DNA from: Streptomyces sp. AM 2-1-1 | Lineage (GTDB): Bacteria > Actinomycetota > Actinomycetes > Streptomycetales > Streptomycetaceae | NCBI RefSeq assembly: GCF_029167645.1 | Contig: NZ_CP119147.1 | Span: 6,714,501-6,778,500 of the forward strand | Reading direction: 5' to 3' | Length of the DNA: 64,000 nt | Part shown: positions 51,742-60,857 of the stretch, in pieces | How positions within the stretch are numbered: position 1 is the first letter of the stretch | How the letters are laid out: each line of letters starts with the position of its first letter | Made by a program: the position numbers and the translations under genes | The notes under the pieces: model-generated | Told to the model about the DNA's origin: nothing | Database searches by the model: none | What the model saw: the letters and a program-made list of their open reading frames with translations, nothing else

Positions 51742-52362
51742 ATGGACGACAACGTACTGCGCGTCGGAATCGGCGGACCGGTCGGTTCCGGCAAGACCGC
51801 CCTCATCGAGGCACTCGTACCCCTGCTGATCGAGCGGGGCCGTCGCCCCGCCGTCATCACCAACGACATCTACACCCAGGAGGACGCCCAGCACGTCCGC
51901 CGCACCCTCGCCGGGGTGCTGGACCCGGAGCGGGTCGTCGGCGTGGAGACGGGTGCCTGCCCGCACACCGCCGTACGGGACGACCCCACCATGAACCTCG
52001 CCGCCGGCGCCGAGATGCTGGAGCGCTTCCCCGACACCGACACGCTGCTGTACGAGTCCGGCGGCGACAACCTCACCCTCACCTTCAGCCCGGCGCTCGT
52101 GGACCTCTTCCTCTTCGTGCTCGACACCGCCGAGGGCGAGAAGATGCCGCGCAAGCGGGGACCGGGCATCACCGAATGCGACCTCCTCGTGATCAACAAG
52201 ATCGACATCGCGCAGTACGTACGCACCGACATCGGCGTCATGGAGTCGGACGCCCACCGGGTCCGTGACAACCGCCCGGTCGTCCTCACCGACTGTCTGA
52301 CCGGCGTGGGCATCGACGACATCGCGCTCTACCTGGAATCGCGCCGCAAGGTCCTGATCTGA
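51742..52362 (+). CDS. ureG: urease accessory GTPase UreG
   Basis: SIMIBI-class GTPase of 206 residues that delivers nickel to UreC. P-loop GIGGPVGSGKTALIEAL, NDIYTQEDAQHVRRT, metal-binding GVETGACPHTAVRDD (CPH), ESGGDNLTLTFSPALVDL, VINKIDIA (guanine) and TDCLTGVGIDD. GGAG seven bases before the ATG. No His-rich N terminus, unlike some UreG proteins; the histidines in this operon are on the CbiX-like protein instead. Confidence 0.97.
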   Translation: MDDNVLRVGIGGPVGSGKTALIEALVPLLIERGRRPAVITNDIYTQEDAQHVRRTLAGVLDPERVVGVETGACPHTAVRDDPTMNLAAGAEMLERFPDTDTLLYESGGDNLTLTFSPALVDLFLFVLDTAEGEKMPRKRGPGITECDLLVINKIDIAQYVRTDIGVMESDAHRVRDNRPVVLTDCLTGVGIDDIALYLESRRKVLI

Positions 52363-52363
52363 C

Positions 52364-53323
52364 GTGCGGTCCACTCCGCCCGCCCCCGGAACCGACCGGC
52401 TGACCCCCGCGTACTACGCCGCGGTCCGCGTCCCCCCGGACGTCGAGGCCCTGGCGTCGGTACCCGACACCCTCGCCGCGGGCTCCCCGGCCAAGGTGGG
52501 CGTGCTCGACCTCGCCTTCGAGGTGCGGGGCGGGCGGACCGAACTCGTCGAGCGCTACCAGAAGTCGCCCCTGCAGATCATGCGCCCGCTGTGGATCGAC
52601 CCCGCCATGCCCGGCATGAGCCACGTCTACCTGATGGCCACCGGTGGCGGGGTCGCCCAGGCCGACCGCTACCGGACGGACTTCCGGTGCGGGCCCGGCA
52701 CCCAGGTGCACCTGACCACCCAGGCGGCCACCAAGGTCTTCCGGATGGAGCACGACTTCGCGAGCCAGCGGGTGCACCTGACGGCGGAGGAGGGAAGCTA
52801 CGTCGAGTACCTGCCGGACCCGCTGATCCTGTTCAAGGACGCACGGTTCTATCAGCGCACCGAGGTCACGGTCGCGCCCGGCGCGACCGTGGTGCTCGGC
52901 GACACCCTCACCGCCGGGCGGCTCGCCCGCGGCGAGCGCCACGACTACCGCGTACTCGCCACCGACCTGCGGTTCGCCCGCCCTGACGGCACCCTCCTCG
53001 CCGTCGACACCGTGCGCCTGACCCCGGGCGGACCCGGCGGGGGAGTGGTGGGTCCGGGGGTGTTCGCCGGGTACGACCACGCCGCCTCGGTCTTCGTCGT
53101 CACCGACCGGGTCCCGGCCACGGAGGTGGCCGACACGCTGCACGCCGCGCTGGCCGGTTCCGGCGTTCTCTTCGGGGTCAGCACACTGCCCGGGGAGTGC
53201 GGCGCCTGGGTCCGGTTCCTGGACGACAGCCCCGTCCGGGTCGCCGCCGCCCACGACGCCGTCCGCCACGCGGTGCACCTGCTGCTCACCGGCCATCACG
53301 CTCCGGACCTGCGCAAACCGTAG
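52364..53323 (+). CDS. ureD: urease accessory protein UreD
   Basis: Scaffold protein of about 319 residues for the UreD-F-G complex, thought to channel nickel to the apoenzyme. Signature parts: VGVLDLAFEVRGGRTELVER, YLMATGGGVAQADRYRTDFR, HLTTQAATKVFRMEHDFASQ and YLPDPLILFKDARFYQRTEV. GTG 52364 lies next to the ureG stop (TGACGTG). Last urease gene of the operon. Confidence 0.94.
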   Translation: MRSTPPAPGTDRLTPAYYAAVRVPPDVEALASVPDTLAAGSPAKVGVLDLAFEVRGGRTELVERYQKSPLQIMRPLWIDPAMPGMSHVYLMATGGGVAQADRYRTDFRCGPGTQVHLTTQAATKVFRMEHDFASQRVHLTAEEGSYVEYLPDPLILFKDARFYQRTEVTVAPGATVVLGDTLTAGRLARGERHDYRVLATDLRFARPDGTLLAVDTVRLTPGGPGGGVVGPGVFAGYDHAASVFVVTDRVPATEVADTLHAALAGSGVLFGVSTLPGECGAWVRFLDDSPVRVAAAHDAVRHAVHLLLTGHHAPDLRKP

Positions 53324-53432
53324 TCCGTCTCCGGCCGTTCACGCCGAGCGGACGCACATGGCCCACCCGGCTCGGTCCGCCCCTCCGCCACTGCCCCCAT
53401 CAAGCCGCCCCCACCCCCCGAGGTGCTTGCCG

Positions 53433-54782
53433 ATGAACACCGCTCCCGCGCCGATGCCGCCCGCGTACGACTCCGGCGACACCGCCTGGCTGCTCGCAGC
53501 CACCGCCATGGTGCTGCTGATGACGCCCGGACTGGCGTTCTTCTACGGCGGCATGGTGCGCACCAAGCACGTGCTGATGATGGTCAAGATGAGCTTCGCC
53601 GCGCTCGCCTTCGGCACGCTCCTCTGGTGGGCCATCGGGTACACCCTCGCGTTCGGCCCCGACGTCGGGGGCGCCGGCGTGATCGGCGGCCTCGACCACG
53701 TCTTCATGCGGGGCATCGAGCTGACCACCCTGTCCGGGCACATCCCGACGTACGTCTACAGCACCTTCCAGATGGGTTTCGCCATCATCACGGTGGCTCT
53801 GATCAGCGGATCCATCGCCGACCGCGCCACCATGAAGGGCTGGCTCGTCTTCGTCGTGCTGTGGCTCCTGATCGTGTACGTTCCGCTCGCCCACTGGGTG
53901 TTCGACACCGACGGCTGGATCGTGAAGCACCTCGGCGCACTCGACTTCGCCGGCGGCCTGCCCGTCGAGCTCAACTCCGGTGTCGCCGGCCTCGCCGTCG
54001 CCCTGGTGCTGCGGGCGCCGCCCGACTTCGCCCGCCGCGAGGAACGGCCCAACAACATCCCGCTCGTCGTGATCGGTGTCGGCCTCCTGTGGTTCGGCTG
54101 GTTCGGCTTCAACTCCGGCTCCGCGCTGAGCGACCAGGGCACGGCGTCGGCGGCCTTCATCAACACCCAGCTCGGTGCCGCCGGTGCCATGGTCACCTGG
54201 CCGCTGGTGGAGAAGTGGCGCACCGGCAGGGTCACCACCATGGGAGTCGTCTCCTCGGCCGTCGCCGGCATGGTCGCCATCACCCCCGCCTGCGGCGAGA
54301 TCAACACCCTCGGCGCGGTCATCACCGGACTCGTGGTGGGCGCCGTCTGCGCCTTCGCCATCACGCTGAAGTACAAGTTCGGCGTGGACGACACCCTGGA
54401 CGTGGTCGGCGTGCACGGCGTCGGCGGTCTGATCGGCCTGATCATGGTCGGCCTCTTCGCCACCGCCCGGATCAGCGGCAAGGAAGGGCTCTTCTACGGC
54501 GGAGGGTGGGGACTCCTGGGCAAGCAGGTCCTCGCCATCCTCGCCGTGATCGCGTTCTCGTTCGTCCTCACCTGGCTCATCGCGAAGGTGGTCGACCTGA
54601 CCGTCGGCTTCCGCGACAAGGGGGAGTACGAGGGGGTGCCCGGGGAGGAGCAGGAGCGCGCGTACGACTTCCAGACCGCCGAACGCCTCGGCGCCCTGGT
54701 CTCCGGCAAGCCCGTGAACAGCGACGGCGAACTCGTCAAGCAGATCACCGCGCTGCTGCGCGCCCGGGAGGACTCCAAGTGA
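53433..54782 (+). CDS. amt: ammonium transporter (Amt family)
   Basis: Amt channel of about 449 residues with eleven helices. MTPGLAFFYGGMVRTKHVLM (helix 1-2), TYVYSTFQMGFAIITVALIS, GVAGLAVALVLRAPP, VGLLWFGWFGFNSGSAL (central His/Trp region) and VVGVHGVGGLIGLIMVGLFA (twin-His region). The C-terminal 70 residues are hydrophilic. It moves ammonium, the product of urease upstream. GAGGTG seven bases before the ATG. No GlnK or GlnD gene follows, unlike the amtB-glnK-glnD locus, so this is probably a second transporter dedicated to urea nitrogen. Confidence 0.94.
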   Translation: MNTAPAPMPPAYDSGDTAWLLAATAMVLLMTPGLAFFYGGMVRTKHVLMMVKMSFAALAFGTLLWWAIGYTLAFGPDVGGAGVIGGLDHVFMRGIELTTLSGHIPTYVYSTFQMGFAIITVALISGSIADRATMKGWLVFVVLWLLIVYVPLAHWVFDTDGWIVKHLGALDFAGGLPVELNSGVAGLAVALVLRAPPDFARREERPNNIPLVVIGVGLLWFGWFGFNSGSALSDQGTASAAFINTQLGAAGAMVTWPLVEKWRTGRVTTMGVVSSAVAGMVAITPACGEINTLGAVITGLVVGAVCAFAITLKYKFGVDDTLDVVGVHGVGGLIGLIMVGLFATARISGKEGLFYGGGWGLLGKQVLAILAVIAFSFVLTWLIAKVVDLTVGFRDKGEYEGVPGEEQERAYDFQTAERLGALVSGKPVNSDGELVKQITALLRAREDSK

Positions 54783-54806
54783 CCCCGGCGCCCGGACCCA
54801 TCCCGC

Positions 54807-55988
54807 TCACGGCTCCGGAGCCGGCTCGGGCCGGGGGTAGGTGCGCCCCTTCCAGGCCGCGCCCCGCCCCCGGTAGTGCCGCACCGCCGAGTCGACCGTC
54901 ATCAGGAGGTAGAGCGAGGCCGTGAAGGGGAGCAGCGGAGCGAGCCAGAGCGACTGGCGGTAGTACGTCAGCATCGGCAGGTACGTCCCCGTCATCACCG
55001 CCCAGGCCAGGCCGCCCGCCCACCCGGCGACCGCATCGCCCGCGACCGCCCCGGCCACCAGCGTCACCGGCGGGGCGAGATAGACGAGAGCGAGCCCCGG
55101 CACCGTCCCCGCCAGCAGCAGCGGACTGTGCCGCAGCTGCGCGTACGCGCTGCGCGAGACCATCCGCCACAGCTCCCCGAGCCCCGGGTAGGGGCGGACA
55201 CTGTCCACCCGCTCGGCCAGCCCCAGCCAGATCCGCCCCCCGGTCCGCTTGACCGCCCGTGCCAGCGAGACGTCGTCGATCACCGCCTGCCGGATGGACT
55301 CCGGAACGCCCGCCCGCACCGCCGCCCCCGTGCGCAGCAGCACACAGCCCCCGGCGGCCGCCGCGGTCCGGGATCCGGTGCGGTTCACCCTGCGGAAGGG
55401 GAAGAGCTGCCCGAAGAAGTAGACGAAGGCCGGCACCACGAGCCGCTCCCAGAAGCTCTCCACCCGCAACCGCGCCATCTGGGAGACCAGGTCGTAGCCG
55501 TCCGGCCCCGCGGGCCCGGCCGCCGCCACCAGCTCCCGCAGGCTGTCGGGCTCGTGGGCGATGTCCGCGTCGGTCAGCAGCAGGAACTCGGGGTCGTCCC
55601 GCCGGGCCACCGCGATCCCGTGCCGCACGGCCCACAGCTTGCCCGTCCACCCCGGCTCCGGCTCACCGGGATCGACGACCCGCAGGACGGGGCCGCCGCA
55701 GCGCCGTCCCAGCTCCCGCGCCAGCTCCCCGGTCCCGTCCGTACTGCCGTCGTCGACGAGCACGACCACGAGCTTGCCCGGGTAGTCCTGTGCCAGCAGC
55801 GAGGGAAGGCTCACCGGCAGCATCCGCGCCTCGTCCCGGGCCGGCACGACGACGGCGACCGAGGGCCAGCGCGCCGGCAGGGACCTCAGGGGCAACCGCT
55901 GGTCCGTGACCCAGAAGAACCCCTGGCCGAGCAGGAGCCACACCCACGCGACCAGCGAACCCACGGCGATCCAGGCAACGGCGCTCAT
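54807..55988 (-). CDS. family 2 glycosyltransferase (HpnB-like)
   Basis: Membrane glycosyltransferase of about 393 residues. An N-terminal helix AWIAVGSLVAWVWLLLGQGF is followed by the GT-A domain: VAVVVPARDEARMLPVSLPS, VVLVDDGSTDGTGEL, and LLTDADIAHEPDSL (DxD-type). Then SQMARLRVESFWERLVVPAF and C-terminal helices. This matches the HpnB type linked to hopanoid synthesis, although no hopanoid genes are nearby. ATG 55988 chosen; GTG 56006 adds six residues. Divergent from the racemase gene. Confidence 0.85.
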   Translation of the reverse strand: MSAVAWIAVGSLVAWVWLLLGQGFFWVTDQRLPLRSLPARWPSVAVVVPARDEARMLPVSLPSLLAQDYPGKLVVVLVDDGSTDGTGELARELGRRCGGPVLRVVDPGEPEPGWTGKLWAVRHGIAVARRDDPEFLLLTDADIAHEPDSLRELVAAAGPAGPDGYDLVSQMARLRVESFWERLVVPAFVYFFGQLFPFRRVNRTGSRTAAAAGGCVLLRTGAAVRAGVPESIRQAVIDDVSLARAVKRTGGRIWLGLAERVDSVRPYPGLGELWRMVSRSAYAQLRHSPLLLAGTVPGLALVYLAPPVTLVAGAVAGDAVAGWAGGLAWAVMTGTYLPMLTYYRQSLWLAPLLPFTASLYLLMTVDSAVRHYRGRGAAWKGRTYPRPEPAPEP

Positions 55989-56045
55989 CCGCCGAGTCTG
56001 CCCCACCGAGGCCGGCTCCGGAGGGGGGTGGCATAAGGTGACCGG

Positions 56046-56831
56046 GTGAAGATCGCGCTCATGGACTCAGGAATCGGCCTGCTGGCCGCCGCGGCCGAGA
56101 TGCGCCGACTGCGCCCCGACGCCGATCTGGTGCTCTCCTCCGACCCCGGCACCATGCCCTGGGGACCGCGCGGGCCCGAGACCATCGTCACCCTCGCGCT
56201 CGCCGTGGCCCGGGCCGCTGCGGAGCTCCGCCCGGACGCGCTGATCGTCGCCTGCAACACGGCGTCCGTGCACGCGCTGCCCGCCCTCCGCGCGGCACTC
56301 GAACCCGGTCTGCCGGTCATCGGCACCGTACCGGCGATCAAACCGGCGGCCGCGAGCGGTGCTCCGATCGCCATCTGGGCGACTCCGGCCACCACCGGCA
56401 GCCCTTACCAGCGAGGGCTCATCAACGAGTTCGCGGACGGCGTGGACGTCACCGAGGTGCCTTGCCCCGGACTGGCCGACGCGATCCAGTACGCCGACGA
56501 GGCCGCGATCGACCGGGCCGTGGCCGCCGCCGCCGCCCTCACCCCCGAGGGCGTCCGCACCGTGGTCCTCGGCTGCACCCACTACGAACTGGTCGCGGAC
56601 CGGGTGGCCGCCGCCCTGCGGCGGCCGGGCCACCCTCCGGTCGTCCTGCACGGGTCCGCAGGCGCCGTCGCCGCGCAGGCGCTGCGCCGCTTCGGGGCGG
56701 AACCCGCTCCGTCGGCCGAACCGACCGGAACTCTCACCGTCCTGCTCGGCGGAGACGAGGCCCCCCTTCCGGAGGCCGCCCTGACCTACGCCGAGGGACG
56801 GCTCCTGCGGGGCGTGGGCGCCGTCCGCTGA
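56046..56831 (+). CDS. aspartate/glutamate racemase family protein
   Basis: Cofactor-independent racemase-like enzyme of about 261 residues. Start KIALMDSGIGLLAAAAEMRR (Asp/Ser of motif I), the first catalytic Cys in DALIVACNTASVHALPALR, and the second in VVLGCTHYELVADRVA. It closely resembles glutamate racemase MurI but is shorter on substrate loops, so it could be a paralogue with another amino acid substrate. TAAGGT (56034-56039) ends six bases before GTG 56046, suggesting a leaderless mRNA. Confidence 0.88.
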   Translation: MKIALMDSGIGLLAAAAEMRRLRPDADLVLSSDPGTMPWGPRGPETIVTLALAVARAAAELRPDALIVACNTASVHALPALRAALEPGLPVIGTVPAIKPAAASGAPIAIWATPATTGSPYQRGLINEFADGVDVTEVPCPGLADAIQYADEAAIDRAVAAAAALTPEGVRTVVLGCTHYELVADRVAAALRRPGHPPVVLHGSAGAVAAQALRRFGAEPAPSAEPTGTLTVLLGGDEAPLPEAALTYAEGRLLRGVGAVR

Positions 56832-56883
56832 CCCCGCGGACCCCCCGATCGGCCCCGCGAGGGACACCGCGGGAGCACGGGGC

Positions 56884-57465
56884 ATGGGTACGCTGCTGAG
56901 CATGACGGACCACCCCGGTCGTGCGGCGCACGGCTCGACCCAGGCCCCGTCCACCGTGTGGACCGGCAAGGCGACGAACCGCGCGCAGTGGCTGCTGGCC
57001 TTCGCGGGAGCGGGCTGCCTGGCCCTCGGCGTCCAGATCGCGCTGGAGTCCAACTGGACCTCGGGCGTCGCCCCCCTGGTGATGTCGGTGGTCGGCTGCG
57101 GCGCCGCCGGACTCCTGATGCTCTACGGCACCCTCGCCTTCGTCCACGTCGCGGTGAAGGTGGACGGCGACGCCCTGGAAGTCCGCTGCGGACACATGGG
57201 CCTGCCCCGCCGCCGCATCCTGCTCACCCACGTGGTGGGAGCCGAGTTCGTCCCCCGTGTCACCCCGCGCCAGTGGGGAGGGTGGGGCTACCGCTGGCGC
57301 CCCGAGCAGGGCACCGCCGTGGTGGTGCGCCGGGGCGAGGCGCTGCTGCTCCGGCTCGGCGACGGCCGCACGTTCACCGTCACCGTGGACAACGCCGAGG
57401 CCGCCGTACGGTTCATCCGCGACCGGCTCCGCCTCCCGGCGGGCGGCAAGACCTCCGGGGCCTGA
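56884..57465 (+). CDS. membrane protein with two helices and PH-like domain
   Basis: Protein of about 193 residues of unknown function. Two hydrophobic helices (WLLAFAGAGCLALGVQIAL and VMSVVGCGAAGLLMLYGTLA) are followed by a beta-rich part with VKVDGDALEVRCGHMGLPRR, GYRWRPEQGTAVVVRRGEAL and FTVTVDNAEAAVRFIRDRL, which looks like a bacterial PH-type fold. ATG 56884 has GGGAG eight bases upstream; ATG 56902 is possible. Confidence 0.75.
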   Translation: MGTLLSMTDHPGRAAHGSTQAPSTVWTGKATNRAQWLLAFAGAGCLALGVQIALESNWTSGVAPLVMSVVGCGAAGLLMLYGTLAFVHVAVKVDGDALEVRCGHMGLPRRRILLTHVVGAEFVPRVTPRQWGGWGYRWRPEQGTAVVVRRGEALLLRLGDGRTFTVTVDNAEAAVRFIRDRLRLPAGGKTSGA

Positions 57466-57544
57466 CGCCGCCGGAGCCCGTGCTCCGCGCGCCGGGCATC
57501 GACCGGCTGCCGGGCGCCCGGCCGGCCGCCGTAGACTCCCGCAG

Positions 57545-59134
57545 GTGAGCGCCACCATCACCTCCGTCGACGAACCGTCGCCCGTTCCCGCCTCCCGCCA
57601 CCGCCGGCGGTGGTTCCGTCTGGCCAGACCGGCCGCCGCCGTGCTCTGCGGAGCGCTGCTGTACGTGAGCTTCCCGCCCCGGCCGCTGTGGTGGCTGGTG
57701 CTGCCGGCCTTCGCCCTGCTGGGCTGGGTCCTGCGCGGGCGCCGCCCGCGCGCCGCGTTCGGCCTGGGACTGCTGGCCGGGCTCGGCTTCATGCTGCCGC
57801 TGCTGCACTGGACCGGCGAGGACGTCGGCGCGGTGCCGTGGCTGGCGCTGGCCGTGGCCGAGGCGCTCTTCGTCGCGCTGGGCTGCGTCGGCATCGCGGC
57901 CGTGTCCCGGCTCGCGTACTGGCCCTTCTGGGCGGCGGCCGTCTGGACCCTGGACGAGGCGGTCCGGGCCCGCGTGCCGTTCGGCGGATTCCCCTGGGGC
58001 AAAATCGCCTTCGGGCAGGCCGAGAGCGTCTTCCTGCCGATCGCCGCGCTCGGCGGCACTCCGCTCCTCTCCTTCGCGGTGGTCCTCTGCGGTTTCGGCC
58101 TCTGCGAGGCGGTCCGGCGGATTCACGGGTACCGCGCGAGCGGCGAACTGCCGCGGGCGGCGACCGCGACGGCCGCGGCGGCGGTGCTCCTCCCCGTGGC
58201 GGCCGCCTTCGGCTCGCTCCCGCTGGTCGACAACGCGGCGGAGGACGGCACCGCGACCGTCGCCGCCATCCAGGGCAACGTCCCCCGTCTCGGCCTGGAC
58301 TTCAACTCCCAGCGCCGCGCCGTGCTCGACAACCACGTCCGGGTCACCGAACAGCTCGCCGCCGACGTGAAGGCCGGTAAGGAACCGCAGCCCGACTTCG
58401 TCCTCTGGCCGGAGAACTCCTCCGACCTCGACCCCTACCGCAACCCCGACGCCCGCGAGGTCATCGACCGGGCCGTCGGGGCCATCGGGGTCCCCACGGT
58501 CGTCGGCGCGGTCGTCGAACCCGACACCGGCAAGCTCCGCAACACCCTGATCGAGTGGGATCCGGTGAAGGGCCCCATGGGCACGTACGACAAGCGGCAC
58601 ATCCAGCCGTTCGGCGAGTACATGCCGATGCGTTCGGTGGCCCGCGTCTTCAGCAAGGACGTCGACCGTGTCCAGCGCGAATTCGGCTCCGGCACCGAGG
58701 TCGGCGTCTTCGACCTGGCCGGCACCAGGGTCGGCCTGGTCACCTGCTACGAGGCCGCGTTCGACGACGCCGTCCGCGACACCGTGAAGGCCGGCGGCCA
58801 ACTGATCGCCGTGCCGAGCAACAACGCCACGTTCGGCCGCAGCGAGATGACCTACCAGCAGCTCGCGATGTCCCAGGTGCGGGCGGTGGAGCACGGGCGC
58901 TCGGTGGTCGTGCCGGTCACCAGCGGAGTCAGCGCCATCATCCGCCCGGACGGAACGGTCGTGGAGAAGTCCGGGATGTTCACCCCCGCGGCTCTGGTGG
59001 ACGAGGTTCCCCTGCGCTCCTCCCTGACCCCCGCCACCCGGCTGGGCGCGCTTCCCGAGGGGATCGTCTCCCTCGTCGCCGCCGCCGGTCTCGTCCTCGT
59101 CGCCGTCCGCTCCCGCGGGCGCCGCACCGTCTGA
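57545..59134 (+). CDS. lnt: apolipoprotein N-acyltransferase
   Basis: Membrane enzyme of about 529 residues that N-acylates the lipid-modified Cys of lipoproteins. N-terminal helices (AVLCGALLYVSFPPRPLWW and others to about residue 225) precede a nitrilase domain with Glu290 in DFVLWPENSSDLD, Lys350 in MGTYDKRHIQPFGEYMP and Cys401 in VGLVTCYEAAFDDAV. Streptomyces often carry two copies. TAGACT (57532-57537) ends seven bases before GTG 57545 and no Shine-Dalgarno is present, so the transcript is probably leaderless. Confidence 0.94.
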   Translation: MSATITSVDEPSPVPASRHRRRWFRLARPAAAVLCGALLYVSFPPRPLWWLVLPAFALLGWVLRGRRPRAAFGLGLLAGLGFMLPLLHWTGEDVGAVPWLALAVAEALFVALGCVGIAAVSRLAYWPFWAAAVWTLDEAVRARVPFGGFPWGKIAFGQAESVFLPIAALGGTPLLSFAVVLCGFGLCEAVRRIHGYRASGELPRAATATAAAAVLLPVAAAFGSLPLVDNAAEDGTATVAAIQGNVPRLGLDFNSQRRAVLDNHVRVTEQLAADVKAGKEPQPDFVLWPENSSDLDPYRNPDAREVIDRAVGAIGVPTVVGAVVEPDTGKLRNTLIEWDPVKGPMGTYDKRHIQPFGEYMPMRSVARVFSKDVDRVQREFGSGTEVGVFDLAGTRVGLVTCYEAAFDDAVRDTVKAGGQLIAVPSNNATFGRSEMTYQQLAMSQVRAVEHGRSVVVPVTSGVSAIIRPDGTVVEKSGMFTPAALVDEVPLRSSLTPATRLGALPEGIVSLVAAAGLVLVAVRSRGRRTV

Positions 59135-59154
59135 AGATTCCGTGAGGCACCCGC

Positions 59155-59643
59155 ATGGCTACTCCCGACTTCATCCGTGAGATCAGGGCCACCGCAGGCC
59201 ACCAGCTCCTCCTGCTTCCCGGGGTGAGCGCGGTCGTCTTCGACGAGCAGGGGCGGGTACTGCTCGGCAGGCGGGCCGACACCGGCAAGTGGTCGATCAT
59301 CGGCGGCATCCCGGAACCCGGTGAGCAGCCCGCGCGGACCGCCGAGCGCGAGGTCCACGAGGAGACGGCCGTGCGCTGCGTGGCCGAACGGGTGGTGCTG
59401 ACCGAGGCGCTCGAACCGGTGGAGTACCCCAACGGGGACCGCTGCCAGTACCTCGACGTCACCTTCCGGTGCCGGGCCGTCGGCGGCGAGCCGCGCGTCA
59501 ACGACGACGAGTCGCTGGAGGTGGGCTGGTTCGACCTGGACGCGCTGCCGCCGCTGGCCGAGTTCGCCCGCTTCCGGATCAAGCAGTCGCTCACCGACGG
59601 CCCCACCTGGTTCCGGCCGGCCGGGAGCGACGATCTCGCCTGA
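59155..59643 (+). CDS. Nudix hydrolase
   Basis: Nucleoside-diphosphate-X hydrolase of 162 residues. The Nudix box is GGIPEPGEQPARTAEREVHE followed by ETAV, complete. GVSAVVFDEQGRVLLGRRAD precedes it and RCQYLDVTFRCRAVGGEP follows. Substrate unknown. GTGAGG lies seven bases before the ATG, and the gene begins 20 bases after lnt, so it is probably cotranscribed. Confidence 0.92.
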   Translation: MATPDFIREIRATAGHQLLLLPGVSAVVFDEQGRVLLGRRADTGKWSIIGGIPEPGEQPARTAEREVHEETAVRCVAERVVLTEALEPVEYPNGDRCQYLDVTFRCRAVGGEPRVNDDESLEVGWFDLDALPPLAEFARFRIKQSLTDGPTWFRPAGSDDLA

Positions 59644-59661
59644 GCGAGCCGTCGCCGTGGC

Positions 59662-60789
59662 TCAGAGCCGTGCGCAGATCCGCCGGCTCCGGCTCCAGTC
59701 GGTGAACCAGTCGCCCATCGAGACGGGGAAGCACCATTCGGTGGGAGCCGGCCCGGGGGAGAAGGACGCCGGGTCCGGGGCCGGACGGTTCTCGTCCCTC
59801 AGGAACGAGCGGTAGATCTTGGACGCCTCCGGATTGCGGTCGCACCGCCATACCCCGTGCGGGCAGTAGTCCGTGATCGTCTGGTAGACGGGCGGGTGCA
59901 GATCCATCCACGCGAGCATCCCGCGCATGTACTCGGCACTGTCGCCGTTGCGGAAGAGTCCCCACTCCGGGTACGAGATCGGCTTGCCGTGTTCGGCCGC
60001 GAAGTCCACGTGCTTCCGCAGCCCGTATTCGCCGTTCACCTGGTCGTCGAAGTTCTCGCCCGGCGGCTGGTCGTACGCGTCCATGCCGATGATGTCCACC
60101 ACGTCGTCGCCGGGGTAGCACGCGGTCCACGGAACGGCGTCCCGTCCCCGGCTCGGCGCGAAGTCGAAGCGGAACCGCTGGCCCGGCACCGAGCGCATCG
60201 CGGTGACGATCCGCCGCCAGTACGCCTTCCAGGCCTCCGGATCGGGTCCGCAGCGGTGGGTGTAAGTGGTGCCGTTCATCTCCCAGCCGAGCACGATCAC
60301 CGTGTCCGGCACACCCAGCCCGACCAGCCGCTCGGCGAGCTTGCGGAAGTGCCGGTCGTAGAGCCCCGCGGCGCCGGTCAGCAGACGCCTGCGCACCGCG
60401 AGGTCGGAGACCCGCTCCTCGTTGCGCTCCAGCATCGGCGTGTTGAGGACGAACATCCGGTCGGGATCAGCCTGTCGCCAGGCCGCCCACGCGTCCAGGA
60501 AGTCGACGGAGCCCTCGATGTTCACCCACAGGTCGCCGGGGAGGTAGCTGTGCCCGACGCGCAGTTCCTTCCCGCCGAGCCAACGCGACATCTCGGCGAT
60601 GCGCTCCACGCCCTCGGGGCCGTAGTCCAGATACGCCCCGACCGCCGTGGAGCGCGGATCGGGGTGCGGTGCGGCACCGTCGGCCGAGCCGGCCTCCGTG
60701 ACCCGGAACCCGGAAGCACCGCTGACGGCGAGCACGCCGGCCGCGAGGGTGCCCGCACAGAGATTGACGATTCGGCGACTACGGGACAC
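59662..60789 (-). CDS. secreted glycoside hydrolase family 26-like protein
   Basis: Exported TIM-barrel glycosidase of about 375 residues, likely a beta-mannanase or related endoglycanase. The signal peptide is SRSRRIVNLCAGTLAAGVLA with a hydrophobic core. Catalytic acid/base Glu170 in VIVLGWEMNGTTYTH and nucleophile Glu275 in KPISYPEWGLFRNGD fit the GH26 pattern. Other barrel parts: RVGHSYLPGDLWVNIEGSVD, DVVDIIGMDAYDQPPGE. GTG 60789 has AGGAG five bases upstream. It starts 68 bases after the P450 gene on the same strand. Confidence 0.83.
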   Translation of the reverse strand: MSRSRRIVNLCAGTLAAGVLAVSGASGFRVTEAGSADGAAPHPDPRSTAVGAYLDYGPEGVERIAEMSRWLGGKELRVGHSYLPGDLWVNIEGSVDFLDAWAAWRQADPDRMFVLNTPMLERNEERVSDLAVRRRLLTGAAGLYDRHFRKLAERLVGLGVPDTVIVLGWEMNGTTYTHRCGPDPEAWKAYWRRIVTAMRSVPGQRFRFDFAPSRGRDAVPWTACYPGDDVVDIIGMDAYDQPPGENFDDQVNGEYGLRKHVDFAAEHGKPISYPEWGLFRNGDSAEYMRGMLAWMDLHPPVYQTITDYCPHGVWRCDRNPEASKIYRSFLRDENRPAPDPASFSPGPAPTEWCFPVSMGDWFTDWSRSRRICARL

Positions 60790-60857
60790 GGCTGCTCCTG
60801 GAGGGTCGGCGGATCTCCGCCCGGCGGGCGGGCGGGGCACGGGCCCCCGTGCGGTGC

